Below the pieces are notes generated by a model. The model did no database searches. It was not told the origin of the DNA and saw only the letters and a program-made list of their open reading frames with translations. From Oscillospiraceae bacterium (GTDB lineage Bacteria; Bacillota; Clostridia; Oscillospirales; Ruminococcaceae): a stretch of 64,000 bases of DNA. Every line of letters starts with the position of its first letter. Within the stretch, counting starts at the first letter, position 1. Below are positions 1-8,701 of the stretch, piece by piece. The stretch spans positions 1-64,000 of the forward strand of contig JAAWDH010000025.1 in NCBI GenBank assembly GCA_022793675.1, given 5' to 3'. The position numbers and the translations under genes are program-made.

Positions 1-152
1 TCGAAAACCCTCTCAAGGGGTTTTCGTATGGAGCGTAGCTCCATAATACGACAGAAACCTAGCCCTCACCACTCCGAACAACCCAGTGAGTTGTTCGGGC
101 ATAAGAAGTAAAATCCTTCATTTTTACGCTAAACCATTTTTTGACAGACTGG
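1..152. other. Hairpin-rich non-coding left edge
   Basis: No credible gene is present. Three inverted repeats follow one another: 2-10 with 18-26, 27-34 with 38-45 (3-base loop), and 74-81 with 91-98. They could be the tail of a structured RNA, or repeats like those found elsewhere in the window. The left boundary is outside the window, so their role cannot be decided. Confidence 0.4.
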
Positions 153-187
153 CCCGCCCTTTTGAAACTAAAAGGGCGGGTTTTTAT
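153..187 (+). terminator. Rho-independent terminator
   Basis: An 11-bp perfect stem (153-163 with 170-180) has a six-base loop and is followed by a T-rich run on the plus strand. It should end a transcript entering from the left of the window and insulate murQ. Confidence 0.85.
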
Positions 188-289
188 TTTGGAATAAGGT
201 GAAAATTTTGCGGCGCAAAGGCTGTACAGAAGAGAAAAAATGTGGTAAGATGGATATATCAAAAAATCCGGTAAGAAAGGGACTTCATC

Positions 290-1198
290 ATGCTCGACTA
301 TAAAAAATTGACCACTGAACAGGTAAACCCCGCCACCACAGACATCGACCTTGGCTCCAGCGAAGAAATTGTCCGGCTTATCAATGACGAGGACCGCAAG
401 GTCGCCGACGCCGTCCGCCTCTGCCTGCCCCAGATTGCCAAAGCTGTCGACGCGATTGTTGACGGCATCCGCCAAGGCGGCCATCTCTACTACATCGGCG
501 CTGGCACCAGCGGACGTTTGGGGGTGCTGGACGCTTCGGAATGCCCCCCCACCTACAGCACCGATCCCAGCTTAGTCGTGGGGATTATCGCCGGCGGCGA
601 CACCGCCCTGCGCAATGCTGTGGAAGGCGCGGAAGACAACGCCGAGATGGGCAAGGCTGAGATGACTTCCCGCAAAGTTGGCCCGCACGACGTTGTCGTG
701 GGCATCACTGCCAGCGGCAGCGCCCGTTATGTCTACGGCGCGCTGGAGCAGGCAAGGGCTGACGGTGCGGTCACGGTTGCCCTGTGCAGCACTGACCCTG
801 CCGCCCTATCCGAACAGGCCGATATCTCCATCCTGCCAATTACTGGGCCAGAAGCCATTATGGGCAGCACCCGAATGAAATCCGGCACCGCCCAGAAAAT
901 GGTGCTGAATATGCTCTCAACGGCGGCAATGGTGCGGCTGGGCAAGACTTACCACAACCTGATGGTTGACCTTTCCCCCAGCAACATCAAACTGGAAGAC
1001 CGTTCGGTACGCATTGTCATGCAGGCCACCGGCGCGGAACGTGCCGAAGCCGAAGCAGCGCTGAAGACCGGCGGCAATCCCAAAAATGCGATTGTCATGC
1101 TGCTGACCGGCAAGGGCTGCGAAGAGGTAAAAGCGGCGCTGGAAAGCTGCGATGGGCTGGTACGCCGGGCTATTGAACAGCTGGGAGGCAAAGCATGA
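290..1198 (+). CDS. murQ: N-acetylmuramic acid 6-phosphate etherase MurQ
   Basis: This cytoplasmic SIS-domain lyase cleaves the D-lactyl ether of MurNAc-6-phosphate to give GlcNAc-6-phosphate, a step in cell-wall sugar recycling. At 302 residues it has the family's usual length. The phosphosugar loop GAGTSGRLG is at residues 70-78, followed by DASECPPT with the expected catalytic Glu at position 84. An AGAAAGGG ribosome site lies about 10 bases before the ATG. The stop overlaps the next start as ATGA, so it is translationally coupled to a sugar kinase. No clear sigma-A promoter was seen between the upstream terminator and the start. Confidence 0.96.
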   Translation: MLDYKKLTTEQVNPATTDIDLGSSEEIVRLINDEDRKVADAVRLCLPQIAKAVDAIVDGIRQGGHLYYIGAGTSGRLGVLDASECPPTYSTDPSLVVGIIAGGDTALRNAVEGAEDNAEMGKAEMTSRKVGPHDVVVGITASGSARYVYGALEQARADGAVTVALCSTDPAALSEQADISILPITGPEAIMGSTRMKSGTAQKMVLNMLSTAAMVRLGKTYHNLMVDLSPSNIKLEDRSVRIVMQATGAERAEAEAALKTGGNPKNAIVMLLTGKGCEEVKAALESCDGLVRRAIEQLGGKA

Positions 1199-2100
1199 AC
1201 TACCTAATCGGTATTGACGGCGGCGGCACCAAAACCCTGCTGCGGGCAGCCGATTCAGGCACGCTTGCCCTGCTGGGCGAAGCAAAGGGCGGCGCAAGCA
1301 ACCTGACCGCCCTGCCGGAAAAGGAAGTGCAAGGGAACCTTGACGGGCTGCTTGCGGACTTTTTTGCCCAGAGCGGGCTTTCGCCCAACGACTGCTGCGG
1401 CGCAGTGTTGGGGTCGGCGGGAGCAGGTTCGCCTGATGCTAGGGAACGTTTGCAGGGGATGCTTGCGGCCTTGCTCCCAAAAAGCCGTATCCTTGTTGAG
1501 GACGACGCGCTGCCGGTGCTGTATGCCGGCACGGAAACCGGCGTCGGCATGATCCTGATTTCCGGCACCGGCTCTATCTGCCTTGGCAGGAACGAAGCGG
1601 GTGAACGTTTCCGTGCCGGGGGCTGGGGGCACCTGATCGGCGACGAAGGCAGCGGCTATGCGCTGGGACGCGATGTCCTGACGGCGGTCATGGAACAATT
1701 TGACGGCCGCGGCCCCAAAACCATGCTGACAGAAATGGTTTTTGACAGGCTGGGCCTTCAGGAGCCGATGGAAATCATCGACTGGACCTACCGCCGCGGC
1801 AACGGCAAAAGCGAGATTGCGGCGCTGTCTTCCCTCTGTGAGAAGGCGGCGCTGGCAGGAGACCAGACGGCCCTCGCCATTTTCAACAAGGCTGCCTATG
1901 AACTGGCGCGGATGGCAATGGCGGTGGCCAAAAAGCTGCCGGGCAAGCACCGTATCTGCGTCTGCTCCGGCGGCAATCTGACCAAAGCGCCGTTATTGCG
2001 GGAAAAGCTGGCGTCAAAACTTGACGGCGTGCAGCTCGTCTTGAGCGAAAGGGACGCCGCCGATGGCTGCCTGCTGATGGCCAGGGAAATGATGGGCTGA
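1195..2100 (+). CDS. BadF/BadG/BcrA-family kinase, probably an amino-sugar kinase
   Basis: This is an ASKHA-fold sugar kinase of the BadF/BadG/BcrA/BcrD family, 301 residues. The first phosphate motif DGGGTKT is at residues 8-14, and the second phosphate loop ISGTGSICLG is near residue 120. Relatives next to murQ phosphorylate GlcNAc or MurNAc, so the likely role is to supply or use amino-sugar phosphates alongside MurQ; the exact substrate is an inference from context. It starts inside the murQ stop (ATGA overlap) and is followed by an MBL hydrolase in the same operon. Confidence 0.85.
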   Translation: MNYLIGIDGGGTKTLLRAADSGTLALLGEAKGGASNLTALPEKEVQGNLDGLLADFFAQSGLSPNDCCGAVLGSAGAGSPDARERLQGMLAALLPKSRILVEDDALPVLYAGTETGVGMILISGTGSICLGRNEAGERFRAGGWGHLIGDEGSGYALGRDVLTAVMEQFDGRGPKTMLTEMVFDRLGLQEPMEIIDWTYRRGNGKSEIAALSSLCEKAALAGDQTALAIFNKAAYELARMAMAVAKKLPGKHRICVCSGGNLTKAPLLREKLASKLDGVQLVLSERDAADGCLLMAREMMG

Positions 2101-2123
2101 GACCCCACAGAAAGGATGAGATT

Positions 2124-2999
2124 ATGAAACGTGTTTCACCAGCCCTTTACCAGCTCTCCGCCCAGTCCCCCTCCCAGATGATGGGGTATGTTTTCCAGAG
2201 CCGCGACGGCAGCCTAGCCATACTCGACGGCGGCTGCAAGGAAGACGCCGGCCACCTGCTTGCCCTGTTGAAAAAGCTGGGCGGCGTACTACCCCATATC
2301 AGCCTTTGGCTGTTTTCCCATCCCCATTTTGACCACATCGGTGCGTTTTTGGAGCTATGGCAGGAACATTGGCAGGAGTTTTTGGTGGATAAAGTCTGCT
2401 GCCGTTTTCCCGCGCCGGAATTTTTACAGCAGTATGAGCCGCAATATGCGGATTCTTCGGTGGAATTTGCGGCGGTGCGCAATGAGCTGCGCGGCAAATT
2501 GCAGGAACTTGCTGTTGGCGACAAGCTTTGCTGCGGCGATTTTACCTTTGAGGTGCTATTTACAGCGGAGGAACCCTGTAAAGTGAATGCCGGCAACAAC
2601 GTTTCAGTGGTGCTGCGGGCGAAAGTGCTGGACTGTACGATATTGTTTCCAGGCGACCTAGGCTGCGAGGTGCAGGACGCGCTGCTCGCAGAGCCGGCGG
2701 CGCTGAAAGCAGATATTGTCCAAATGGCCCACCACGGCCAATCGGCGGTCACAAAACCTTTCTATGCCGCGGCAGCGCCCAAGCTCTGCCTTTGGCCGAC
2801 GCCTGACTGGCTTTGGCGCAACGACGCCGGCGAGGGCGACGGCACCGGGCCGTGGACAACGCTGGAAACCCGGCGTTGGATGGAGGAACTGGGAGTACAA
2901 GGCCACCTGATTTCCAAAGACGGCGATGGGATTGTTGAATTTTTAGGCGATGGACAATTTAAGTATGGGGGCTGTGGAGAGGATACGCAACAGACTTAG
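2124..2999 (+). CDS. MBL-fold metallo-hydrolase
   Basis: This is a metallo-beta-lactamase-fold protein of 291 residues. The metal-binding signature HPHFDH occupies residues 66-71, and a later MAHHG motif supplies a further ligand. There is no signal peptide, so it should be cytoplasmic. It lies 23 bases after the kinase gene with an AGAAAGG ribosome site, as third gene of the murQ operon. The substrate is unknown; the operon suggests a muropeptide- or sugar-derived compound, but the MBL fold is too versatile to say more. It is not a beta-lactamase by any feature visible here. Confidence 0.8.
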   Translation: MKRVSPALYQLSAQSPSQMMGYVFQSRDGSLAILDGGCKEDAGHLLALLKKLGGVLPHISLWLFSHPHFDHIGAFLELWQEHWQEFLVDKVCCRFPAPEFLQQYEPQYADSSVEFAAVRNELRGKLQELAVGDKLCCGDFTFEVLFTAEEPCKVNAGNNVSVVLRAKVLDCTILFPGDLGCEVQDALLAEPAALKADIVQMAHHGQSAVTKPFYAAAAPKLCLWPTPDWLWRNDAGEGDGTGPWTTLETRRWMEELGVQGHLISKDGDGIVEFLGDGQFKYGGCGEDTQQT

Positions 3000-3081
3000 T
3001 CTGCTGCGAAAAAATAGGCGCTTTCTGACGGAAAGCCTGTTTACGCAGTCTAAAGGCTCTGCTGTGTCCGTCAGTAATCGG

Positions 3082-3109
3082 AAAAGCTCTGCGCCGGCAG
3101 GGCTTTTTT
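3082..3109 (+). terminator. Terminator of the murQ operon
   Basis: An 11-bp stem with one G-U pair (3082-3092 with 3097-3107) and a GCCG loop runs into a T run. It follows the MBL gene and precedes the BlaI promoter. A second small hairpin lies at about 3019-3035. Confidence 0.85.
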
Positions 3110-3137
3110 GTTATGTGGATATTTTTTAAAAAAGTGC

Positions 3138-3185
3138 TTGACTTTTTTCTCTACATCGTGTAAAATATAATCACTACATGATGTA
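3138..3185 (+). promoter_or_regulatory. blaI-blaR promoter with twin BlaI-type operators
   Basis: The -35 TTGACT (3138-3143) and -10 TAAAAT (3161-3166) are 17 bases apart. Two dyads of the form TACA-N3-TGTA lie at 3152-3162 (overlapping the -10) and 3175-3185 (near the start of transcription). TACA/TGTA dyads are the known recognition half-sites of BlaI/MecI repressors. The arrangement predicts autorepression of the following gene pair. Confidence 0.85.
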
Positions 3186-3226
3186 GAGCATTTTCTATAT
3201 GGATCCATACTAAAGGAGTGAAGCCT

Positions 3227-3589
3227 ATGGCGCAAAAAATTTCCGACGCCGAGTTGGAGGTCATGGAAGCTGTTTGGCAGCTGCCCGACCCCTGCACCTC
3301 CGCCCAGCTGCAAACGGCCCTTTCCAAGAAAAACTGGAAACAAACAACACTGCTGACCTTTCTCACAAGGTTAACTGAAAAGGGGCTGCTGACCACAAAA
3401 AAGCAGGGCAAGCAGAACCTCTACTCCCCCGCCCTCTCGCGGGAAGGCTATCTGGCACGGGAAACCCGTTCATTCCTCGCCGGGCTGCACGGCGGCTCGC
3501 TGCGCAGCTTTATTGCGGCGCTGAATGCCGGCGAAAAGCTGCAGGAAGAGGAGCTGGATGAACTGAGAAGCTGGCTAGAAAGCCAATGA
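3227..3589 (+). CDS. BlaI/MecI-family repressor
   Basis: This is a winged-helix repressor of 120 residues in the BlaI/MecI/CopY family. The N-terminal region ISDAELEVMEAVW and the wing region are typical. The ATG at 3227 was chosen because AAAGGAG sits 8 bases upstream; an in-frame GTG at 3218 would lie inside that ribosome site. In the known systems the repressor dimer is inactivated after its M56 partner senses a cell-wall signal. Its partner follows after 9 bases, and twin TACA/TGTA dyads cover its own promoter. No beta-lactamase gene is near, so resistance should not be assumed. Confidence 0.92.
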   Translation: MAQKISDAELEVMEAVWQLPDPCTSAQLQTALSKKNWKQTTLLTFLTRLTEKGLLTTKKQGKQNLYSPALSREGYLARETRSFLAGLHGGSLRSFIAALNAGEKLQEEELDELRSWLESQ

Positions 3590-3598
3590 GGAGACGCT

Positions 3599-5200
3599 AT
3601 GAAAGTTTTTCTTGACTACTTGCTGGTTATGGCGCTCTATGGCGGCATAGCGGCCCTACCGGGCGTTACCCTTTGTCTAAAAAAGCAGGGGCCGGCAAGA
3701 ATGCGGCTGCTGTTCGCGGTTATACCGATGGTTTTGCTGCTGACGCCGCTGCCGCTGTTTGTCCATCGCTGCGAATACCGGACGGTTCCGGTGCTGGCAT
3801 CGGGCGGCGAGTTGACATTAATGGCAGCACCGCAGACAAACGGGATTCTTCCTGAGACGTCAGCCGTACAGTCGGGCTTTACAGCATTGACGGCAGAGTT
3901 TTTCGTCCTGTTATGGGCAGTCGGCGCTTTTATGGTGTTCCTTTGCCAGCTTGCAGGCGGGCTGTCGGTGCGGAAATTTGCCCAGAACCGCGTCCCAGCT
4001 TCCAAAGAGGCGGAGGACGTATTAGTAAAACTTTGCAGGGAGATGAGGCTAAAAACGCCAACAATCGCTTACAGTGCTTTAACGGACACGCCGCTGCTTA
4101 CGGGGCTTTTCCGGCCGATTATTTTGCTGCCTGCCCAGGAGCTTAGCAAGGATGGGCTGGAATTGGTACTGCGCCACGAGCTGACCCATTTAAAATATCG
4201 CCATCTTTGGCTGCAGGCGGCGGCCAGATTAACGGCGGCGCTGTATTGGTTCCATCCCGCGGGATGGTGGCTGCTGCGGCAGCTGCCCCTGCTTTGCGAG
4301 GAAGCTTGCGACGAAACCGTAGCGGATAGCCTGCCGCCTGCCAAACGGAAACAATACGGGCTTGTCATCCTGCAATTTGCCGGCGCGGCAGCACATACCC
4401 GCTGCGCGGCCCTGGCAAGCCCTCGTCAAAATATGGAAAGAAGGCTGAAATCTGTGATCAATCCAATGAGTTTTTCTAGGAAATGCCAAATTATCGCGGC
4501 AGCTGCTGCGGCTCTGCTGCTTTGCGGCAGCTGTGCACTGTCCTATCAAGCCGCGCCGACGGAACTGAAAGACGGGCCGGACGAACTAGCTGTTTCCGAC
4601 CTTGAAAACCCGTCTGACACGTCGGAAGATCCCAAAGAGCCGGAAAGCAGTGCCCCTGCTGATGAATCAAGCGCTCCCGAAGCGCCTGCTGAATCGGGCA
4701 ATGTAACAGAATTTCGACATCCTGAAGACCCCGCCTCCAGCGTTCCGGTCTCGGAACCTGTCTCTAAACCGCCCGAATCCAAAATCTCTGAATTGCCTGC
4801 AGCAAACGAAAACAGCGAAGATGCCAATCTGGAACCTGCGTATGCTACGTATCAGTCAAGTGCGCCGATCAGCGCGCCTTACAACAGTTCCCACAAAGGC
4901 GTTGACTTAAAGGAAGAAGCCGGAAGCGAGGTGCGTGCCTACGCCGGCGGGACAGTGGTACTGTCAGAATATTGCGGCAGCCGCGGCAATACCGTCAAAA
5001 TTGACCATGGCAAAGGGCTGAAGACAATCTATGCCCATTGCGGCCAGCTGCTGGCCAAGGTGGGCGACACTGTTTCTGCTGGCGATGCCATCGCCATTGT
5101 AGGCAGCAGCGGGATGTCCACCGGCCCCCATCTGCACGTTGAAGCAGAAAAGGACGGCCAGCTAATCGACCCGACGCCCCTTTATTGGAAAGCTGAATAG
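3599..5200 (+). CDS. BlaR1-like M56 metallopeptidase fused to an M23 endopeptidase domain
   Basis: The 533-residue membrane protein begins with several transmembrane segments and an M56 protease domain carrying HELTH at 193-197, the zinc motif of BlaR1/MecR1. A further membrane segment lies near residues 300-317, followed by a Ser/Glu/Pro-rich linker of about 100 residues. The C-terminal region (about 415-530) is an M23/LytM peptidase with HKGVD (His432, Asp436) and HLH (511-513), so the zinc ligands look intact. Classical BlaR1 carries a penicillin-binding sensor at this position. It may bind or cut peptidoglycan outside the cell and signal to the BlaI-like repressor encoded just upstream. 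That function is inferred. Confidence 0.88.
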   Translation: MKVFLDYLLVMALYGGIAALPGVTLCLKKQGPARMRLLFAVIPMVLLLTPLPLFVHRCEYRTVPVLASGGELTLMAAPQTNGILPETSAVQSGFTALTAEFFVLLWAVGAFMVFLCQLAGGLSVRKFAQNRVPASKEAEDVLVKLCREMRLKTPTIAYSALTDTPLLTGLFRPIILLPAQELSKDGLELVLRHELTHLKYRHLWLQAAARLTAALYWFHPAGWWLLRQLPLLCEEACDETVADSLPPAKRKQYGLVILQFAGAAAHTRCAALASPRQNMERRLKSVINPMSFSRKCQIIAAAAAALLLCGSCALSYQAAPTELKDGPDELAVSDLENPSDTSEDPKEPESSAPADESSAPEAPAESGNVTEFRHPEDPASSVPVSEPVSKPPESKISELPAANENSEDANLEPAYATYQSSAPISAPYNSSHKGVDLKEEAGSEVRAYAGGTVVLSEYCGSRGNTVKIDHGKGLKTIYAHCGQLLAKVGDTVSAGDAIAIVGSSGMSTGPHLHVEAEKDGQLIDPTPLYWKAE

Positions 5201-5215
5201 CGTTCATAAAATGAC

Positions 5216-5255
5216 AAAAACTCCCTCTCTGATCTGGGCCAGAGAGGGAGTTTTT
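5216..5255. terminator. Bidirectional terminator
   Basis: A 15-bp perfect stem (5216-5230 with 5241-5255) has A-rich and T-rich flanks on opposite sides. It sits between the convergent blaR-like and XRE genes and can terminate both transcripts. Confidence 0.92.
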
Positions 5256-5260
5256 CATGG

Positions 5261-6070
5261 TTAGCGCCTTTTCTCCAATAAGAAACAGCCAAGCGCTGAA
5301 GCTGCCAGCACGCCGAAAGTCAGAAGATCCCAGATATCTAGGAAAACGCCGCCGATCATCTGGCTAAGGCTGCCATTGATGAATAAGAAGAGTACAATCC
5401 CCAACAGGCAGGAAAACCCAGCAGCAGCCAGCCTTCGCCTTTTACAAAACTTAAACAGCAGAAAAACCAGCCATAAATACCCCAGCGACAAAATAGACAT
5501 CCGCAGCGCAATCGGCCAGAGCATTGGATTGCCAGTCAGCGCCTTCAGCAGCCAGAAAAAAGGGAGGATTGTCACCGTAAGCGTTAACAAGGACCAGACG
5601 ATGCCGCGCCGCCCTTTAAGAACTAGCGGGAAGATAACGCCCCAGCCAAACGCTACTGACGCCAACGGGTAATAGGACCAGCTAAGACTGCCGTTAATGG
5701 CTGCGTCACAGATGATACAGATAAGGACGGCAAGCAGACAGCTCGCTGAAAAGAGAACTGCAGCCAATCCCTGCCAGCCCCTCAGCCGGGAGGCCGACGC
5801 CTCTTCAGCATAGTGGAAGACGCTGTCCACCACCCCTTCTGCTTCCGGCTGTGGGGTTTGGGCGCGCTCACCGTTTAATAGCTCCCCTACCGTTACGCCA
5901 AGGATTTCTGCCAGCGCCAGCAGCAGCGACACGTCGGGATAACTAAGCCCCCGTTCCCATTTGGAAACGGCCTTATCGGTGACGTGCAGTTTTTCGGCTA
6001 ACTCCCGTTGGGTCAAGCGCTGCTCCTTACGGAGCTCCGCAATAAACTGCCCTATTTTTTTGTTGTCCAT
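5261..6070 (-). CDS. XRE-family regulator with membrane C-terminal domain
   Basis: The 269-residue protein has a Cro/C1-type helix-turn-helix at residues 5-62 (LTQRELAEKLHVTDKAVSKW). After it comes a hydrophobic region with about six membrane segments. Such proteins are common in Firmicutes and are thought to tie a membrane or small-molecule signal to transcription; ligand and targets are unknown. The start at 6070 follows GGAGG by 7 bases; an upstream in-frame start lacks a ribosome site. It is convergent with the BlaR-like gene and shares its terminator. Confidence 0.88.
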   Translation of the reverse strand: MDNKKIGQFIAELRKEQRLTQRELAEKLHVTDKAVSKWERGLSYPDVSLLLALAEILGVTVGELLNGERAQTPQPEAEGVVDSVFHYAEEASASRLRGWQGLAAVLFSASCLLAVLICIICDAAINGSLSWSYYPLASVAFGWGVIFPLVLKGRRGIVWSLLTLTVTILPFFWLLKALTGNPMLWPIALRMSILSLGYLWLVFLLFKFCKRRRLAAAGFSCLLGIVLFLFINGSLSQMIGGVFLDIWDLLTFGVLAASALGCFLLEKRR

Positions 6071-6168
6071 AAGAGTACCTCCTGATGCTTTTGCTGTTAT
6101 GGTACCACAAAAAGCAGGAAAATGCACCCGACCAACGGTAGAGTCTGCTAAAAATGCTTGATTTTGTT

Positions 6169-7428
6169 TTAATCCCGCACCACATAAAACTTCATCAGAC
6201 GTTTCAGTTCGGCCCGGCTTTCATCAGTTGAAATATCTGGCCCTAAGGCTAAGCTGATATCCCAGGCCACAGCATAAGGGCCGTAGGGCTCGGCTTTCAG
6301 GCGTTCATAGACCCGGCGGCGGGAAGCCGCCATTTGGGAGGCTTGGCTGCCATAATGCCGCAGGCACCAGCTTTCATAACCGGCAAGGTAACCCTCGGCT
6401 AGCTCTTCCCAGGAACGGAACAGGCGTTGGATAGCCAGGCAGGCTTTTCTGTACCCGGCGTCCATCTCTTCCCTGTCAATCAGGCCCGTCAGGTACATCA
6501 TCCCCAACAGCTGGGTCGCCCGGCAAAGATCCCAGGCCGCATCCATCGGCAGCGACTGACTGTCCGATTTATCGGTCAGCAGATTAACCTGAGCGAGGCC
6601 TTCTTCACGGGTGGCAATCCCCCACTGGTCAGCAAGCCCGCTTTTAATCGAAGCAAGGGCTTTGCGGTTTTTGTGCACGCCGCCCATCAACGGCCAGCCT
6701 TCAAAAAAGGTATGGCTCCAAATGGCATAGGTAGAAGCCGCAAAAAGTTCTAGGTCGTTTTGGGCCAGCAGCGGGTCGCGGGACGGAAAAAAGGCTGGAG
6801 CAAATTTCCCGCGGCGAACGCCGATGATACGGTGGAGCAGCAAAACGGCGATCATCGCGGTAAGGCCCAGCACATCGCCAAGCCAGCTGCTGTAACTGCG
6901 CTCGTCAACCAGCGGCGTCGCTCCGCTGACCATATCGATATAATGGTCGAGGGTGGTATAAAGTGTCTCATAGTATGGGCGAACGCTTTCCTCGGTGTCC
7001 GGCCAGGGAACCCACTGCCCCACTGGCAGCCGGTACTGGCCAGCCTCCTGCAAAGGCGTCAGGGCATTTTTATTGATTAACGCCAGAACCTTTTCGCCGC
7101 TTTCCAGTTCAATGGGGTAATAGCGTTTACCGTCAAGGGTCACCGCGTCCCACTTGAGCACGTCGCCGCCAATGGTAAACGTGAAGCGTTCTAGGCTTTC
7201 CATCTCGGCGATAGACGCAGGGACGGGCAGGCTGGCATCCGCCGTCGTCCCCACAGAGCCGGCTTCTGGGGTGCAGAGGGAGAGATAGAAAGGATAGGTC
7301 CATGGCCCCAACAAAAACTCGCCGCAGAGCCGCACGGTAAGGTAAGCCACAAACATCCCCCAGAAGATGGTGCGCATCAGTCTATGGAAAAAGCCCAGCG
7401 TGTTTTTGGATGAATATCTGACAGCCAT
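6169..7428 (-). CDS. DUF1266-type membrane protein
   Basis: This 419-residue protein has an N-terminal membrane segment, an extracytoplasmic or loop region (about 45-180), a second membrane segment near 190, and a C-terminal cytoplasmic domain. The C-terminal part has the pattern AWDLCRATQLLGMMYLTG, then a SWEELAEGYLAGYESW block. These resemble the DUF1266 domain (WDxgRa, sWee, yllGr.xW) found in uncharacterised bacterial proteins. Function is unknown. It lies 4 bases after the MalY/PatB-type gene, so the two are probably co-transcribed, though no functional link is evident. Confidence 0.62.
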   Translation of the reverse strand: MAVRYSSKNTLGFFHRLMRTIFWGMFVAYLTVRLCGEFLLGPWTYPFYLSLCTPEAGSVGTTADASLPVPASIAEMESLERFTFTIGGDVLKWDAVTLDGKRYYPIELESGEKVLALINKNALTPLQEAGQYRLPVGQWVPWPDTEESVRPYYETLYTTLDHYIDMVSGATPLVDERSYSSWLGDVLGLTAMIAVLLLHRIIGVRRGKFAPAFFPSRDPLLAQNDLELFAASTYAIWSHTFFEGWPLMGGVHKNRKALASIKSGLADQWGIATREEGLAQVNLLTDKSDSQSLPMDAAWDLCRATQLLGMMYLTGLIDREEMDAGYRKACLAIQRLFRSWEELAEGYLAGYESWCLRHYGSQASQMAASRRRVYERLKAEPYGPYAVAWDISLALGPDISTDESRAELKRLMKFYVVRD

Positions 7429-7432
7429 AACG

Positions 7433-8617
7433 TTACCGGACGGCTTTAATCAGGTTGGCAACCGCCTGTTCCACGATGTCGCCAGAGGCAGCGAGGTTGA
7501 CGCGAATGTGGCGGTCGTCCTTGGCTGTTTCATCGCGGATGAACCAGTCGCCGAAGTCCACCGCCAGTCTGGCTTTATCTTGGACAGTTTCAACAAGGCT
7601 GCGGCCGCCCAGCACCGCTTTCAGGTCAATCCAGGCCAGATAGGTCCCTTCCAGCGGGGAAACCACCACGCCTGGCAGTTCCTTTGTCAGCGTGTCCCGC
7701 AGATAACGGTAGTTGCGTTCAATCGTTTCCAACGCGCCTTCCAGCCATTGCGCGCCCTGGGCATAGGCTGCTTCAGCTGCAATATAGCCGAAGCTGCTGC
7801 CGCCAAAGATGTTCATGACTTTGCAGCTTGTTTCAAACTGGGCGCGGACCTTTTCGTCGGGGATGATGGCGATGGAGTTCTGACAGCCCGCAAGGTTGAA
7901 GGTCTTGGAGGGGGCGGTCAGGGTGATCAGCATATCGTGATAATTGCCGACCGTAGCCGTAGGGATTTGGGTATAGCCGCTCATGATGATGTCCTGATGG
8001 ATTTCATCGCTGATGACGAAAACGTGGTATTTGCGGCAGATTTCCAGGAATTTTTCCAACTCTTCCCGCCGCCAGACCCGGCCGATTGGGTTGTGGGGGG
8101 AGCAAAGTATGAAAATTTTGACGTTGTTATCGACGATCTTCTGCTCAAAATCTGTAAAGTTGACGCTGTAGACACCGTTTTCTTCCACTAATGGGCAGCA
8201 GACCAACTTGCGTCCGTTCTGTTCAATCGCGTTCATAAAGGGGGAATAGACTGGGCTTAAAACCATGCAGGCATCGCCGGGGGCGCTGAAAGCATTGACT
8301 GAACCGAAAATGCCTGCTACAACGCCGGGGGTGTAGCGCAGCCATTCCTGCTTGACTTCATAGCCGTGCCGCTCTTTTTCCCAAGCGATAAAGGCGTCGT
8401 AGTAGCTTTGGGGAACATCGTAATAACCGAACGCGCCGTGCTCGACGGTTTTGGCGAGTGCTTCACGGACGCTGTCGGGGCATTTGAAATCCATATCGGC
8501 CACCCATAAGGCAATCAGGTCAGGGTCGCCGAACTTTCCGGCCAGCCCGTCCCATTTGACAGAGCGGGTACCGCGGCGCTCCACCGCATACTTCTTTTCA
8601 AAAGCAGTCTTTTCCAT
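7433..8617 (-). CDS. MalY/PatB-family PLP-dependent C-S lyase or aminotransferase
   Basis: This fold-type I PLP enzyme of 394 residues belongs to the MalY/PatB group. HNP is at 175-177, the PLP-pairing Asp is at 204 (SDEIHQD), and the Schiff-base Lys is in SKTFNLAG at position 238. Family members cleave cystathionine or cysteine (beta-C-S lyase, giving homocysteine and pyruvate); some act as aminotransferases. AAGGAAGG lies before the ATG. A DUF1266 gene follows after 4 bases. Cytoplasmic. Substrate preference cannot be read from sequence. Confidence 0.9.
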   Translation of the reverse strand: MEKTAFEKKYAVERRGTRSVKWDGLAGKFGDPDLIALWVADMDFKCPDSVREALAKTVEHGAFGYYDVPQSYYDAFIAWEKERHGYEVKQEWLRYTPGVVAGIFGSVNAFSAPGDACMVLSPVYSPFMNAIEQNGRKLVCCPLVEENGVYSVNFTDFEQKIVDNNVKIFILCSPHNPIGRVWRREELEKFLEICRKYHVFVISDEIHQDIIMSGYTQIPTATVGNYHDMLITLTAPSKTFNLAGCQNSIAIIPDEKVRAQFETSCKVMNIFGGSSFGYIAAEAAYAQGAQWLEGALETIERNYRYLRDTLTKELPGVVVSPLEGTYLAWIDLKAVLGGRSLVETVQDKARLAVDFGDWFIRDETAKDDRHIRVNLAASGDIVEQAVANLIKAVR

Positions 8618-8662
8618 GTTGAACCCTTCCTTTTATGTATTTTAGATATTTTTACAGCCAGG

Positions 8663-8682
8663 GGGCCGGCCGCCGCCGGCCC
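8663..8682 (-). terminator. GC-rich hairpin after the NifX-like gene
   Basis: An 8-bp GC-only stem (8663-8670 with 8675-8682) lies 20 bases beyond the stop of the minus-strand NifX-like gene. It lacks an adjacent U run, so termination there is uncertain; it may be a processing or stability element. Confidence 0.4.
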
Positions 8683-8701
8683 AACAAGCCGTATGCGCAG
8701 A

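Noticed and set aside
3227-5200. Beta-lactam resistance locus
   Set aside because: The pair resembles BlaI/BlaR1, but there is no beta-lactamase or PBP2a-type gene, and the sensor domain is M23, not penicillin-binding.
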